Shown: in pieces, positions 7,375-23,517 of the stretch
How positions within the stretch are numbered: position 1 is the stretch's first letter
How the letters are laid out: every line of letters begins with the position of its first letter
Assembly: GCA_913774625.1 (NCBI GenBank)
Contig: CAJYHL010000019.1
Span: forward strand, 1 to 64,000
Source of the DNA: an uncultured Acidovorax sp.
GTDB lineage: Bacteria; Pseudomonadota; Gammaproteobacteria; Burkholderiales; Burkholderiaceae_C
Reading direction: 5' to 3'
DNA length: 64,000 nt
The notes under the pieces: model-generated
The model's input: only the letters and a program-made list of their open reading frames with translations
Told to the model about the DNA's origin: nothing
Databases searched by the model: none
Program-made: the position numbers and the translations under genes

Positions 7375-9795
7375 TCAGCGCTGGGCAGGCAGCGCGTAGG
7401 CGATCACGTAGTCGCCGCGGTCGGGCGACTGGCGTGCGCCGCCGGCGGTGATCACCACGTATTGCCGGCCGGTCTTGGCCGACTGGTAGGTCATCGGGCC
7501 GCCCTGGCTGCCCACGGGCAGGCGGGCCTTCCAGGCTTCCTTGCCGTTGCTGCTGTCGAAGGCGCGCAGGTAGTAGTCCTGCGTGCCGGCGATGAACACC
7601 AGGCCGCCCTGGGTGGCCAGCGTGCCGCCCAGGGTGGGCATGCCGATGGGGATGGGCAGGTGCATCTTCACGCCCAGCGGGCCCGTGTCCTGCACCGTGC
7701 CGACCGGCACCTGCCAGGCGATCTGGCGGGTCTTGAGGTCGATCGCGGTGAGCGAGCCGTAGGGCGGTGCCTGGCAGGGGATGCCTGCCACCGACAGGAA
7801 GCGGTTCTTGTTGACGGCGTAGGGCGTGCCCTTGAGCGGCACGGCGCCCATGCCGGTGTTGACGGCCTCGCCGCCGCCCGCAGCGGCACCGCGGTTGGCC
7901 GACGGGATCATCTGCACCCACAGGCCCAGGCGCATGTCGTTGGCGAACAGGAAGCCGTGCACCGGGTCCACCGACAGGCCGCCCCAGTTCATGCCGCCCA
8001 GCGAACCGGGGAAGCTCAGGGACACGTCCGTGCCCGGAGCGGTGTAGAGGCCGTCGTAGCGCATCTTCTTGAAGGCGATGCGGCACAGGATCTGGTCGAA
8101 GGGCGTGGCGCCCCACATGTCGGATTCGGTCAGGGTCTGCGCGCCGATCTGCGGCATGCCCACCGAGCGCGGCTGGGTGGTGGAGTACTGCTCGCCCGCG
8201 ATGTCGGCCGTCTTGACCGGCGTTTCCTTGACTTCGGTCAGCGGCTTGCCGGTGGCGCGGTCCAGCACGTAGATCTGGCCGGCCTTGGTGCCGATGGCCA
8301 GGGCCGGCACGGTGCGGCCGCCGTCCACGGGGAAGTCGATGAAGCTGGGCTGCATCGGCAGGTCGAAGTCCCAGAGGTCGTTGTGGACCGTCTGGTAGAC
8401 CCACTTCTCGGCGCCCGTCGTGGCGTCGAGGGCGAGGACGGACGCGCCGTACTTGTGGTCCAGCTGGGTGCGCTCGGCGCCGTAGAGGTCGGTCGAGGAA
8501 CTGCCCATGGGCAGGAAGACGGTGTTCATGGCCGCGTCGTAGGACATCGGCGCCCACGAATTCGGCGTGCTGCGCACGTAGGTCTTGCCCTCGGCCGGGG
8601 CCTTCCTGTCTTCTGGGTTGCCCGGGTCGAACGCCCAGCGCATCTGGCCGGTGACCACGTCGAAGCCGCGGATCACGCCGCCGGGCATGTCGGCCTGCAC
8701 GTTGTCGGCCACGCGGCCGCCCACCACCACCGTGGTGCCGGCCATCAGCGGGGGCGAGGTGAGCTGGTAGAACGGATCGGGCGAGGCGCCCAGGCCGGCC
8801 TTCAGGTCCACCTGGCCGTTGTTGCCGAAGCCCTGGCAGAACTCGCCCGTGTCGGCATCGACCGCGATCAGGCGGGCGTCGATGGTGTTGGTGAGGATGC
8901 GGCGCTGGCAGTTGGCGCCGGCGGGCAGGGCCACCGGCTGCACGGGCTGGGCGCCGGCTGCGGTGACGGGCGGAAGGGCGGCCGTGGCATCGAAATAGGC
9001 CAGGCCCCGGCAGCGCTGCCACACGGAGGACTTGGCGTTGATCTCGCGCTTCCAGACCTGGCGGCCGGTGTCGGCTTCCAGCGCGATCAGGTCGTTGTGC
9101 GGCGTGCAGAGATAGAGGCGGTCACCGATCTGCAGCGGCGTGGTCTGGTCTTCGGCGCCGTTGCCGTTGCTGATGGCGATGTCGCCCGTGCGGTAGGTCC
9201 AGGCGACTTCGAGCTGGCCGACGTTGCCGCGGTTGATCTGGTCCAGCGCGGCGAAGCGGCTGCCGCCATTGTTGTTGCCGTAGTTCTCCCAGTTCTTCTG
9301 TGCCTTGGCGGGGTCCACGGGCGTCAGGCCCGGTCCCTGGCCGTTGGCCACCACGCTGGGGTGCGGCACGAACATGCCGCCGAAGGCCGCCACCAGCGCC
9401 ACCGCCAGCACGGCGGCCACGCCGTAGGCGCGGCGGCCACGCGGCGCGGCCAGGCCCGGATAGACCAGCGCCACCAGCAGGCCGAGCACGCCCAGGGCGA
9501 AGAGGCGCGAGAAGAGCGGCCAGAACGACCAGCCTGCGTCGATGAGGGCCCAGGCCACGCTGGCGGCCAGCGTCAGCGCATAGAGCCAGGCGCCGGCCGT
9601 ACGGCCGCGCCACAGCAGCACGCCGGCCACCAGCATGGCCAGGCCGGCGGGGGCGAAATAGAGGCTGCCGCCCAGCAGGGCGAGATAGATGCCGCCCGCC
9701 AGGAAGGCGAGGCCGAAAAGGATGCTGAGCGCGCCCACGAGCCGTGCCGGCCAGCGAGAGCTTCCGGCGGAATGCGGCGGTTGTTTTGATGCCAT
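7375..9795 (-). CDS. Membrane-bound PQQ-dependent dehydrogenase (glucose/quinate/shikimate family)
   Basis: An 806-residue protein. The first ~150 residues form about five membrane helices that anchor it in the inner membrane and pass electrons to ubiquinone; the rest is an eight-bladed PQQ beta-propeller in the periplasm. Recognisable pieces are the propeller entry NWENYGNNNGGSRFAALDQI, TPLQIGDRLYLCTPHNDLIA, NTIDARLIAVDADTG, and the late blade GGPMTYQSAKTGRQYVVITA followed by GGARQSPDRGDYVIAYALP. Length and layout match GCD/QuiA enzymes that oxidise glucose, quinate or shikimate. The start ATG has AAGGA upstream. No PQQ biosynthesis genes are in the window. The preferred sugar or acid cannot be read from sequence. 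Confidence 0.9.
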   Translation of the reverse strand: MASKQPPHSAGSSRWPARLVGALSILFGLAFLAGGIYLALLGGSLYFAPAGLAMLVAGVLLWRGRTAGAWLYALTLAASVAWALIDAGWSFWPLFSRLFALGVLGLLVALVYPGLAAPRGRRAYGVAAVLAVALVAAFGGMFVPHPSVVANGQGPGLTPVDPAKAQKNWENYGNNNGGSRFAALDQINRGNVGQLEVAWTYRTGDIAISNGNGAEDQTTPLQIGDRLYLCTPHNDLIALEADTGRQVWKREINAKSSVWQRCRGLAYFDATAALPPVTAAGAQPVQPVALPAGANCQRRILTNTIDARLIAVDADTGEFCQGFGNNGQVDLKAGLGASPDPFYQLTSPPLMAGTTVVVGGRVADNVQADMPGGVIRGFDVVTGQMRWAFDPGNPEDRKAPAEGKTYVRSTPNSWAPMSYDAAMNTVFLPMGSSSTDLYGAERTQLDHKYGASVLALDATTGAEKWVYQTVHNDLWDFDLPMQPSFIDFPVDGGRTVPALAIGTKAGQIYVLDRATGKPLTEVKETPVKTADIAGEQYSTTQPRSVGMPQIGAQTLTESDMWGATPFDQILCRIAFKKMRYDGLYTAPGTDVSLSFPGSLGGMNWGGLSVDPVHGFLFANDMRLGLWVQMIPSANRGAAAGGGEAVNTGMGAVPLKGTPYAVNKNRFLSVAGIPCQAPPYGSLTAIDLKTRQIAWQVPVGTVQDTGPLGVKMHLPIPIGMPTLGGTLATQGGLVFIAGTQDYYLRAFDSSNGKEAWKARLPVGSQGGPMTYQSAKTGRQYVVITAGGARQSPDRGDYVIAYALPAQR

Positions 9796-9877
9796 GCGGA
9801 ATTCCTTGTTTGATTTATCGCAACTGGTATTTTCCCGCATTACATGTAACTGCTGCGTTGAGTGGCCACCCGCCATG

Positions 9878-9910
9878 AAAAAAGCCCCGGCCGGTGGGCA
9901 CGGGGCTTTT
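9878..9910 (-). terminator. Rho-independent terminator downstream of rpoD (probably bidirectional)
   Basis: GCCCCG at 9884-9889 pairs with CGGGGC at 9901-9906, extended by A/T pairs, with a T6 run on the minus strand and T4 on the plus strand. It ends the dnaG-rpoD transcription unit. Confidence 0.85.
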
Positions 9911-9966
9911 CAGGGAGGGAGCGTGCGGGGCAGACCTTGCAGGCCTGCCTTGCGGCGCGGGCTCTA

Positions 9967-12363
<2,397 letters not shown>

Positions 12364-12690
12364 GGGCAACCTCAACGATCAAAGACGGACACACAAAGAA
12401 AACGCAAGCGCCACGGATCCCGGCGCGGGTGGCACGGCGCGGGCTCGCAACCCGCGCGGCTGGAGAAAGCCCCGAGCCTCTTCAGAGCGCAGAAGAGGTC
12501 TCAAGGTTCTCGTTGGCAAGATGTCTGGGCGAACATTTGGTATGCAGTCCTTGCGGCAGGTGGGGCGGTTGTGCGCGTTCGTCACGGTTGCCCCGGGGCC
12601 GGAGGTATTGCTGTCGCTCTTGCCGGTGAACATTACATTATACCGGCTGGGCCGAATTCAAGGGGCGGGCGGACCGCGAGGGGCCCGGAG
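12364..12690 (-). promoter_or_regulatory. dnaG-rpoD intergenic leader with a TATAAT -10 element and two hairpins
   Basis: On the minus strand a perfect TATAAT lies at 12642-12637, with only a weak -35 (TTGAAT is 13 bases away), so rpoD probably has a local promoter and a leader of about 265 bases. The leader contains a 7-base-pair hairpin at 12477-12498 (CCTCTTC/GAAGAGG) and another at 12437-12457 (GCGCGGG/CCCGCGC). No ORF of note lies here and there is no terminator between dnaG and rpoD, so read-through from dnaG is also expected. Confidence 0.55.
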
Positions 12691-14703
12691 TCAGGCTGCC
12701 CGGGCCGGTATGCCCAGCAGTTCCTTGATGCGCTGCTCCAGCGCCTGGTAGCGCGCCAGGGCCTCGGGCTCGCGGGTGACGCGGGCCACCAGGTCCTTCT
12801 GCTGCAGCTTGTAGTGCTCGATCAGCATGCGGTTGAGCAGGTCGCGCAGCTCGCCGCGCAGTTCGGCCGCATCGCCCTCGGTCTGCGCGTGCGAGCCGGT
12901 CATGACGCGCTCGGCCGTGGCTTCGCAGGCGTGGCCGCGCAGGGTTTCGCGCAGCACGGCCCAGGCCTGGGGGCCGTTGTCATGCAGCTGGCCCTCCAGC
13001 CAGGTGAACAGCGGCCCGTGGGGCGCGGGCTGCGCGCAGAGCGCTTCGTGGTCTTCGTGCGACAGCTCTTCCAGGAAATCCATGTGCGAGAGCAGCAGCC
13101 GGGCCGCATGGTCGGCGCGGCCTGACGGAGGCGTGCGCGGCAGCGGGGGCTGGGCGGGGCGCTCGTCCTTCTTCCAGCGGCCCTTCCAGTCGCCCTTGTC
13201 CTTCTTCCAGTCGCCGCCGGGCTTGCCGAAGCCCTTGCGGCCGCCGCCCTGGGGTACGCCGTATTCGCCGCCCGCATGCCAGCCGCCATCGGACGCGGCC
13301 TCCATGCCCCAGGGCGGCTCGTCGGCGTAGGGGTTGTGGTGCTCGTCGGGCGCGGGCCTGGCGCCAGTGGCTCGGCCGCCGGTGCGGGCCGCATCCTGGG
13401 CGCCGGCCTGCTGCCAGAGTTCGGCCAGGTCCTTGGCGTCGAGCTGGCCGAGCTCGCCCAGCTCCGACAGCAGCTGGCGCTTGAGCGCGCCGTCGGGCAG
13501 GGCCGACCAGAGCGGGCGGGCGTTGCTCAGCATGTGGGCGCGGCCTTCCGCCGTGCCCAGGTCGCAGCCTTCGCGGGCGGCCTCGACCAGGAAGCGGCTC
13601 AGCGGCATGGCGTCGCCCACATGGCGCGCGAAGGCTTCGGTGCCGTGTTCGCGGATGAAGCTGTCCGGGTCGTGTTCGGCCGGCAGGAACAGGAACTTCA
13701 CGCTGCGCGTGTCGCTGGCATAGGGCAGGGCGCCGTCCAGCGCCTTGCGCGCGGCGCGCCGGCCGGCAGCGTCGCCGTCGAAGCTGAAGACCACCATGTC
13801 GGTGAAGCGGAAGAGCTTGTGGACATGCTCGGCCGTGCAGGCCGTGCCCAGCGTGGCCACGGCGTTGGGAAAGCCCAGCTGGGCCAGCGCCACCACGTCC
13901 ATGTAGCCTTCGGTGACCAGCGCGAAGCCGTGCTCGCGGATGGCGGTGCGCGCCTCGTAGAGGCCGTAGAGCTCGCGGCCCTTGTGGAACACGGGAGTCT
14001 CGGGCGAATTGAGGTATTTGGGCTTGTCGTCGCCCAGCACCCGGCCGCCATAGCCTATGCATTCGCCCTTGACGTTGCGGATGGGGAACATCACCCGGTC
14101 GCGGAAGCGGTCGTAGCGCTTGCCGCCGTCCTCCTCGCTCACGATGACCAGGCCGCTTTCTTCCAGCAGCGGGTCGTCGTACTTGGGGAACACGCTGGCC
14201 AGGCCCCGCCAGCCTTCGGGCGCATAGCCCAGGCCGTAGCGCTTGGCCACCTCGCCGGACACGCCGCGGCCCTTGAAGTACCGGATGGCGCGCGGCGATT
14301 CGCGCAGGTGCCGGCGCCAGGATTCGCCCGCCTTTTCGAGCACGTCGGTCAGCGTGGCCAGCTTCTGCCGCTGGGCGGCGGCGCGCTCCCGCTCCTGGGG
14401 CGAGACGTTGTCGTCGGGCACCTGCAGGCCGGTCTGCTGGGCCAGGTCGTGGACGGCTTCGACGAAGCCCATGCCGGCGTGGTCCATCAGGAAGCCGATG
14501 GCGTTGCCGTTCTTGCCGCAGCCGAAGCAGTGGAAGAACTGCTTGGAGGGGCTGACGCTGAACGAGGGCGACTTCTCCCCGTGGAAGGGGCACAGGCCCA
14601 TGAAGTTGGCCCCGGCCTTCTTGAGCTGCACGTACCGGCCCACGACATCGACCACGTCAACGCGAGAGAGCAGTTCCTGGATGAAAGACTGGGGAATGGA
14701 CAC
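12691..14703 (-). CDS. dnaG: DNA primase
   Basis: A 670-residue primase that lays RNA primers at the replication fork. The CHC2 zinc finger is intact (Cys38, His41, Cys59, Cys62), followed by the RNA-polymerase core with the Toprim motifs LVTEGYMDVVAL and VVFSFDGDAAGRRAARKAL. A Gly/Lys/Trp-rich linker near residues 450-500 (for example KKDKGDWKGRWKKDERP) joins the core to the C-terminal helicase-binding helices, a long low-complexity insertion compared with enteric DnaG. The start is a GTG giving (M)SIPQSFIQELLSRV, matching the family N-terminus; no good ribosome site precedes it. Longer ATG readings add unrelated residues. It is upstream of rpoD on the same strand. Confidence 0.95.
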   Translation of the reverse strand: MSIPQSFIQELLSRVDVVDVVGRYVQLKKAGANFMGLCPFHGEKSPSFSVSPSKQFFHCFGCGKNGNAIGFLMDHAGMGFVEAVHDLAQQTGLQVPDDNVSPQERERAAAQRQKLATLTDVLEKAGESWRRHLRESPRAIRYFKGRGVSGEVAKRYGLGYAPEGWRGLASVFPKYDDPLLEESGLVIVSEEDGGKRYDRFRDRVMFPIRNVKGECIGYGGRVLGDDKPKYLNSPETPVFHKGRELYGLYEARTAIREHGFALVTEGYMDVVALAQLGFPNAVATLGTACTAEHVHKLFRFTDMVVFSFDGDAAGRRAARKALDGALPYASDTRSVKFLFLPAEHDPDSFIREHGTEAFARHVGDAMPLSRFLVEAAREGCDLGTAEGRAHMLSNARPLWSALPDGALKRQLLSELGELGQLDAKDLAELWQQAGAQDAARTGGRATGARPAPDEHHNPYADEPPWGMEAASDGGWHAGGEYGVPQGGGRKGFGKPGGDWKKDKGDWKGRWKKDERPAQPPLPRTPPSGRADHAARLLLSHMDFLEELSHEDHEALCAQPAPHGPLFTWLEGQLHDNGPQAWAVLRETLRGHACEATAERVMTGSHAQTEGDAAELRGELRDLLNRMLIEHYKLQQKDLVARVTREPEALARYQALEQRIKELLGIPARAA

Positions 14704-14833
14704 GGGGGGATTTTCACCGATGCCGCCAAGTGCCCCGGACTGGGGGGATGCAGGGCTCCCGCTCGGGCCGCGAATGCGAATGCGGCCTTGTCCTTCAGAG
14801 GGGAGGCAGGGTGGTGCTGTTACCCTTTGGCAC

Positions 14834-15619
14834 ATGTCGCAACACATACCTCCCTTGGCCGCGGCCGGGTCCGCGCAAATTTCCCCGCCGCCGTGCGGGC
14901 TGTGCCAGGATGCGCCCCCGCTGGACTTCACCTTCACGATGGCCTTCCAGCCCATCGTGGACGTGAGCGCGCGCAGGGTGACCGGCTACGAGGCGCTGGT
15001 GCGCGGCACGGACGGCAGCGGCGCCTTCAGCGTGCTGCAGCGCGTGACGCCGGACAACCGCTATGCATTCGACCAGCTCTGCCGCGTCAAGGCGGTGGAA
15101 CTGGCCAGCCGGCTGGGCCTGCAGGGCTGGCTGCACATCAACTTCCTGCCGAATGCGGTCTATCAGCCGGAAACCTGTATCCGCGCCACGCTGATGGCGG
15201 CCGAGCGCTGCGGCTTTCCCATCGAGCGCATCGCCTTCGAGGTGGCCGAGCAGGAAAACGTGGTGGACAAGGCCCATCTGCACAAGATCCTGCAGTCCTA
15301 CCACCGCCGCGGCTTCCGGACGGCCATCGACGATTTCGGCGCGGGCTACGCGGGCCTGAGCCTGCTGGCCGACTTCCAGCCCGACCAGATCAAGATCGAC
15401 ATGGGCCTGGTGCGCGGCATCCATGCCGACCCGGTGCGGCAGGTGATCGTCAAGGCCATCCTGGACGTCTGCCAGTCTCTGGGGATCGAAGTCCTGGCCG
15501 AGGGCGTGGAGACGATGGCCGAACTGGACTGGCTGCAGCAGCAGGGCGTCCACATCTTCCAGGGCTATCTGTTCGCCCGCCCCGAGGTGGAGGCGCTGCC
15601 CGCCGTCAACTGGCCGTGA
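14834..15619 (+). CDS. EAL-domain cyclic di-GMP phosphodiesterase
   Basis: A 261-residue protein that is almost entirely one EAL domain, which hydrolyses cyclic di-GMP to pGpG. The signature YEALVRG lies near residue 55; the metal- and substrate-binding residues are present in HINFLP, FEVAEQE, AIDDFGAGYAGLSLL, QIKIDM and VLAEGVET, so it should be catalytically competent. No sensor domain or membrane helix is visible; a short Pro/Cys-containing N-terminus precedes the domain. The ATG chosen is the first plausible one and lacks a clear Shine-Dalgarno site. It is divergent from dnaG and its 3' end overlaps the end of the opposite mechanosensitive-channel gene by 14 bases. Confidence 0.92.
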   Translation: MSQHIPPLAAAGSAQISPPPCGLCQDAPPLDFTFTMAFQPIVDVSARRVTGYEALVRGTDGSGAFSVLQRVTPDNRYAFDQLCRVKAVELASRLGLQGWLHINFLPNAVYQPETCIRATLMAAERCGFPIERIAFEVAEQENVVDKAHLHKILQSYHRRGFRTAIDDFGAGYAGLSLLADFQPDQIKIDMGLVRGIHADPVRQVIVKAILDVCQSLGIEVLAEGVETMAELDWLQQQGVHIFQGYLFARPEVEALPAVNWP

Positions 15620-16691
15620 CGCGCGCCGCAGCGCTGGCTGCGGCCTCTTGCTGCGCGGCTGCCGGCATGCGCAGCTGGGGCAGGCAGTCCGGGTATTCGC
15701 GCTGGATGAAGCTCACCAGCGCTTCGCGCACCCGGCAGCGCAGGTCGAAGGCCAGGCCCGAGGAGCGGGCCGACACCAGCACGCGGATCTGGATGGTGCG
15801 CTCGGTCACGTCGGTCAGCTGCAGCACCTTCACGCGCCGGTCCCATTCGGGCGCCGTTTCCAGCACGCGGTCGAGCTCGGCGCGCAGCGGCTCCAGGGGC
15901 AGGCGGTAGTCGGCGTGCAGGAACACGGTGCCCAGGATCTCCGAGCTGTTGCGCGTCCAGTTCTGGAACGGGTGCTCGATGAACCACTGCAGCGGGATGA
16001 TGAGCCGCCGCTCGTCCCAGATGCGCAGCACCACGTAGGTGCCGGTGATCTCCTCCACGCGCCCCCACTCGCCCTCGACGATCAGCACGTCGTCGATGCG
16101 GATGGGCTGGGCCAGCGCGATCTGCAGCCCGGCGATGAGGTTGCTGAACACAGGCCGCGCGGCGATGCCGGCCACCAGGCCGACGACGCCGGCCGATGCC
16201 AGCAGGCTGGCGCCCACCTGGCGCGCGCCGGGGAAGGTCATCAGCATCAGCGAGAGGCCCGCCATGAACACCCCGGTCATGGCGGTGCGCGCCAGCACGC
16301 GCGCTTGCGTGGTGATGCGGCGGGCCTGCAGGTTGTCCTCCACGTCGGCCGGGTGCCGCGCGATGATGCCCATGGCCAGTCCCCGGATGGCCCGCATCGC
16401 CAGCCAGGTGGCGCAGGCGATCACCAGCAGGCCGTTGATGTGGCGTATGCCTGCGATATAGCGCTGCTCGTCGTTGGCTGCCTGCCACACCAGCTGCAGT
16501 GCGACCAGGGGCAGAAGCGCGCGCATCACCGGCACGCAGGCCTGCACGATGGTGTGCAGCAGCGGCGCGCCGCGGGTGGCCCGCAGCGCGATCAGCGCCG
16601 CGATGCGATGGCCCAGCGCCGCGACGGCGACGGCCGCCAGGGCTGCGATGGCCGTGGCCAGCCAGGGGGAAGATTGCAGGGAGTCGGGCAT
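15606..16691 (-). CDS. MscS-family mechanosensitive ion channel
   Basis: A 361-residue membrane protein with about five predicted helices. The pore-lining segment and beta domain read SLLASAGVVGLVAGIAARPV then IAGLQIALAQPIRIDDVLIV and EGEWGRVEEITGTYVVLRIW, typical of the MscS core. The C-terminus is a short mixed alpha/beta domain with a Glu/Ala-rich tail. It would open under membrane tension to release solutes during osmotic downshift. I used the ATG of MPDSLQSS; upstream in-frame residues are Cys/Arg-rich and unlikely. The last 14 bases overlap the EAL gene tail to tail, so the two transcripts are antisense at their ends. Confidence 0.92.
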   Translation of the reverse strand: MPDSLQSSPWLATAIAALAAVAVAALGHRIAALIALRATRGAPLLHTIVQACVPVMRALLPLVALQLVWQAANDEQRYIAGIRHINGLLVIACATWLAMRAIRGLAMGIIARHPADVEDNLQARRITTQARVLARTAMTGVFMAGLSLMLMTFPGARQVGASLLASAGVVGLVAGIAARPVFSNLIAGLQIALAQPIRIDDVLIVEGEWGRVEEITGTYVVLRIWDERRLIIPLQWFIEHPFQNWTRNSSEILGTVFLHADYRLPLEPLRAELDRVLETAPEWDRRVKVLQLTDVTERTIQIRVLVSARSSGLAFDLRCRVREALVSFIQREYPDCLPQLRMPAAAQQEAAASAAARVTAS

Positions 16692-17021
16692 GCGGGAAAG
16701 GGCGCCCGGCAGCGGTGCGTTGCGGGCGCGGCAGGAACGGCAGGGAGGTAAGCAAAACACGCTACTGCAGCGGGCGCCTGCGGCCCTGTCGGACGATTTC
16801 CCGAATTGTTGGAATTCTGCCAAGCGGCCGTCGAAAAAACCGGCCCATACTGGTTAACGTTTTGACATACTGCGCGCAAATGCATGTCGATTCGGCGATA
16901 GGTCACGCCGATCGCATGGCCGTTCGCGCTTCCAGCACTTCGATTCCAACGTGACGCTCCGTTCCCACCACCGCTACGCTCCGTCGTCCGTGCCCTGTTC
17001 CTGCGGCCGCCGGAGGTGTGC
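16692..17021. other. Divergent promoter region between the MscS-like and hybrid-kinase genes
   Basis: 330 bases without a convincing gene. A TTGACA hexamer at 16862-16867 faces the kinase gene but the -10 at the right distance is poor. The start of the kinase gene is marked by GGAGG at 17012-17016. Nothing else is recognised. Confidence 0.45.
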
Positions 17022-21095
<4,074 letters not shown>

Positions 21096-21148
21096 GCGGC
21101 CTCCGGATCTGCCCCTTCTTTGCGCGCCTCCAAGCAGGATTACCCATC

Positions 21149-22288
21149 ATGGACCTCCCATCGCAGCCGCTCATGCCCGGTCCCCAGGACCGCCCTGCCG
21201 ACAAACCCAGCGCCACCGTGCTGGTGGTGGACGACACGCCCGACAACCTGACGCTGATGGGCAACCTGCTGCAGGGCCGATACCACGTGCGCGTGGCCAA
21301 CCACGGCGAGAAGGCGCTGAAGATCGCCCGCTCCGATGCGCCGCCCGACCTGATCCTGCTGGATATCATGATGCCGGGCATCGACGGCCACGAGGTCTGC
21401 CGCCAGCTCAAGGCCGATCCGGCCACGCGCGAGATCCCGGTGATCTTCCTCACCGCGCGTTCCGAGCCCGACGACGAGCGCGTGGGCTTGGCGCTGGGCG
21501 CGGTGGACTACATCACCAAGCCCATCAGCCCGCCCATCCTGCTGGCGCGCGTCCACACCCATCTGGCGCTCAAGGCCACTGCCGACTTCCTGCGCGACAA
21601 GAGCGCCTACCTGGAGCGCGAGGTGGCGCTGCGCACGCTGGAGGTGCAGGCCATCCAGGACGTGACCATCATGGCCATGACCTCGCTGGCCGAGACCCGC
21701 GACAACGAGACCGGCAACCATATCCGCCGCACGCAGCTCTACGTCAAGGTGCTGGCCGAGCGGCTCAGCCACCACCCCAAGTTCCAGTACCTGCTCAACG
21801 AGCGCACGATCGATCTGCTGTACAAGTCAGCGCCGCTGCACGACATCGGCAAGATCGGCATCCCGGACAGCATCCTGCTCAAGCCCGGCCCGCTCACGCC
21901 CGAGGAGTTCGAGATCATGAAGACCCACACCACGCTGGGCCGCGACGCGATCGAGAAGGCCGAGCGGCGCCTGGGCATGCGCGTGGCCTTTCTCAGCACC
22001 TCCAAGGAAATCGCCTACAGCCACCAGGAAAAGTGGGACGGCAGCGGCTACCCGCAGGGCCTGGCCGGCGACGACATTCCCGTGTCGGCCCGCCTCATGG
22101 CCGTGGCCGACGTCTATGACGCGCTCATCAGCCGGCGCGTGTACAAGGCCGCCTTCACCCACGACCAGGCCTGCAGCACCATCCTGAAGGGGCGGGGAAC
22201 GCATTTCGACCCGGACATGGTGGACGCCTTCGTCGAGATCGCGGACGACTTCCGCTCCATCGCCCAGAAGTATCCCGACCCGGATTGA
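21149..22288 (+). CDS. Response regulator with HD-GYP cyclic di-GMP phosphodiesterase output
   Basis: A 379-residue two-domain protein. The receiver (residues ~22-140) has VLVVDDTPDN, the phospho-acceptor in LILLDIMMPGIDG (Asp72) and YITKPI. A short coiled linker leads to the HD-GYP domain: HIRRTQLY, LHDIGKIGIPD (His231, Asp232), MKTHTTLGRDAIE, HQEKWDGSGYPQGL with the GYP signature, and VADVYDAL. HD-GYP enzymes degrade cyclic di-GMP; the metal ligands appear intact. It starts 53 bases after the hybrid kinase with no terminator between, so the pair is probably one operon in which phosphorylation controls phosphodiesterase activity, as for RpfC/RpfG. Confidence 0.94.
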   Translation: MDLPSQPLMPGPQDRPADKPSATVLVVDDTPDNLTLMGNLLQGRYHVRVANHGEKALKIARSDAPPDLILLDIMMPGIDGHEVCRQLKADPATREIPVIFLTARSEPDDERVGLALGAVDYITKPISPPILLARVHTHLALKATADFLRDKSAYLEREVALRTLEVQAIQDVTIMAMTSLAETRDNETGNHIRRTQLYVKVLAERLSHHPKFQYLLNERTIDLLYKSAPLHDIGKIGIPDSILLKPGPLTPEEFEIMKTHTTLGRDAIEKAERRLGMRVAFLSTSKEIAYSHQEKWDGSGYPQGLAGDDIPVSARLMAVADVYDALISRRVYKAAFTHDQACSTILKGRGTHFDPDMVDAFVEIADDFRSIAQKYPDPD

Positions 22289-22308
22289 GTCCGGCCGCGC
22301 CGGACATG

Positions 22309-22350
22309 AAAAAAGCTGCCAGCCCTTGCAGTGCAAGCGCTGGCAGCTTC
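22309..22350 (-). terminator. Rho-independent terminator between convergent HD-GYP and suhB genes
   Basis: A 10-base-pair stem (22314-22323 with 22339-22348) with T6 on the minus strand, serving suhB, and TTCTCTT on the plus strand, probably serving the HD-GYP gene. Confidence 0.88.
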
Positions 22351-22396
22351 TCTTCGGGGCAGCGGCCGGCGGCGGGCCGCTCACTCAATCAACGCA

Positions 22397-23356
22397 TCAG
22401 AAAAGGCCGCTGGCGGACGAGGGCGCGGGGGCCGCCGCTGCGGCCGCCTTGCCGGCTTCCGCGCCGGCTTCGGCCGCGTCGGCCTGCGGCAGCACGTCCA
22501 CGTCCAGGTCGTCGGCCGCCTGACGCACGGCGGCCTTGTCGCCCGCGCCCGCGAACTTGCTGTACTTGCTCAGGATGGGCACCAGCTGGCCGTAGATGCG
22601 CGGTGCGCCGGCCAGGCATTCGCGCTGCTCCAGGAAGTCGGCCTCGCCCGTGAAGTTGCCCACCAGGCCGCCGGCCTCGGTCACCAGCAGCGAACCGGCC
22701 GCCACGTCCCAGATCGACAGGCCCGTCTCGAAGAAGCCCTCGGTGAAGCCGGCGGCCACGTAGGCCAGGTCCAGCGCGGCGGCGCCCGGGCGGCGCAGGC
22801 CGGCGGTGCGCTGCATCACGTCGGCCATGATGTTCAGGTAGTTCTTGAAGTTGTCGCCCGGGCGGAACGGGAAGCCCGTGGAGATCAGCGATTCCTTGAG
22901 CTGCGTGCGCTTGGAGACGCGGATGCGGCGCTCGTTCATGTAGGCGCCGCGGCCCTTGGTGGCGGTGAACAGGTCGTTGCGCGTGGGGTCGTAGATCACG
23001 GCCTGCTCGACCTTGCCGCGCACGGCCAGGGCGATGCTCACGCAATAGACCGGGAAGCCGTGGATGAAGTTGGTGGTGCCGTCCAGCGGATCGATGATCC
23101 AGACGAATTCGGAATCCTTGGCGCCGTACTGGCTGCCGGTTTCCTCGGCCAGGATGCCGTGGCCGGGGTAGGCCGTCAGCAGGGTTTCGATGATGGCCTT
23201 CTCGCTCGCGTGGTCCACCTCGGTCACAAAGTCGTTGATCTGCTTTTGCGAGATACGCACCGATTCCACGTCGAGCGCGGCGCGGTTGATGATGGCGCCG
23301 GCGGCGCGTGCGGCCTTGATGGCCACGTTGAGCATGGGATGCAGATTGGACGACAT
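22397..23356 (-). CDS. suhB: Inositol monophosphatase family protein SuhB
   Basis: A 319-residue Mg-dependent phosphatase. Family motifs are present in order: [24 protein letters not shown], the metal-binding [17 protein letters not shown] near residue 80-96, and [15 protein letters not shown] near 215-229. In enteric bacteria SuhB also assists NusA/NusB-dependent antitermination on ribosomal RNA; whether that holds here is inference. The C-terminus carries an Ala-rich tail of about 50 residues ([20 protein letters not shown]) beyond the usual length near 270. The chosen ATG gives [20 protein letters not shown], matching the family. It is divergent from trmJ. Confidence 0.93.
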   Translation of the reverse strand: MSSNLHPMLNVAIKAARAAGAIINRAALDVESVRISQKQINDFVTEVDHASEKAIIETLLTAYPGHGILAEETGSQYGAKDSEFVWIIDPLDGTTNFIHGFPVYCVSIALAVRGKVEQAVIYDPTRNDLFTATKGRGAYMNERRIRVSKRTQLKESLISTGFPFRPGDNFKNYLNIMADVMQRTAGLRRPGAAALDLAYVAAGFTEGFFETGLSIWDVAAGSLLVTEAGGLVGNFTGEADFLEQRECLAGAPRIYGQLVPILSKYSKFAGAGDKAAVRQAADDLDVDVLPQADAAEAGAEAGKAAAAAAPAPSSASGLF

Positions 23357-23517
23357 TGGATTGTGAGGAGGAGCAGGCGTGAGGGCGCTTGCAAAGGCGG
23401 CCCCGGGAAAGCGCCGGGCGATGCCGGCGCGCGCGAAACCCTGCATTTTACCTGCGCCGCGGTTTTCTGCCGCAGGCGGCGACAATGGCAGGTTCCGCTG
23501 CACCCCGCGACCTGCCC

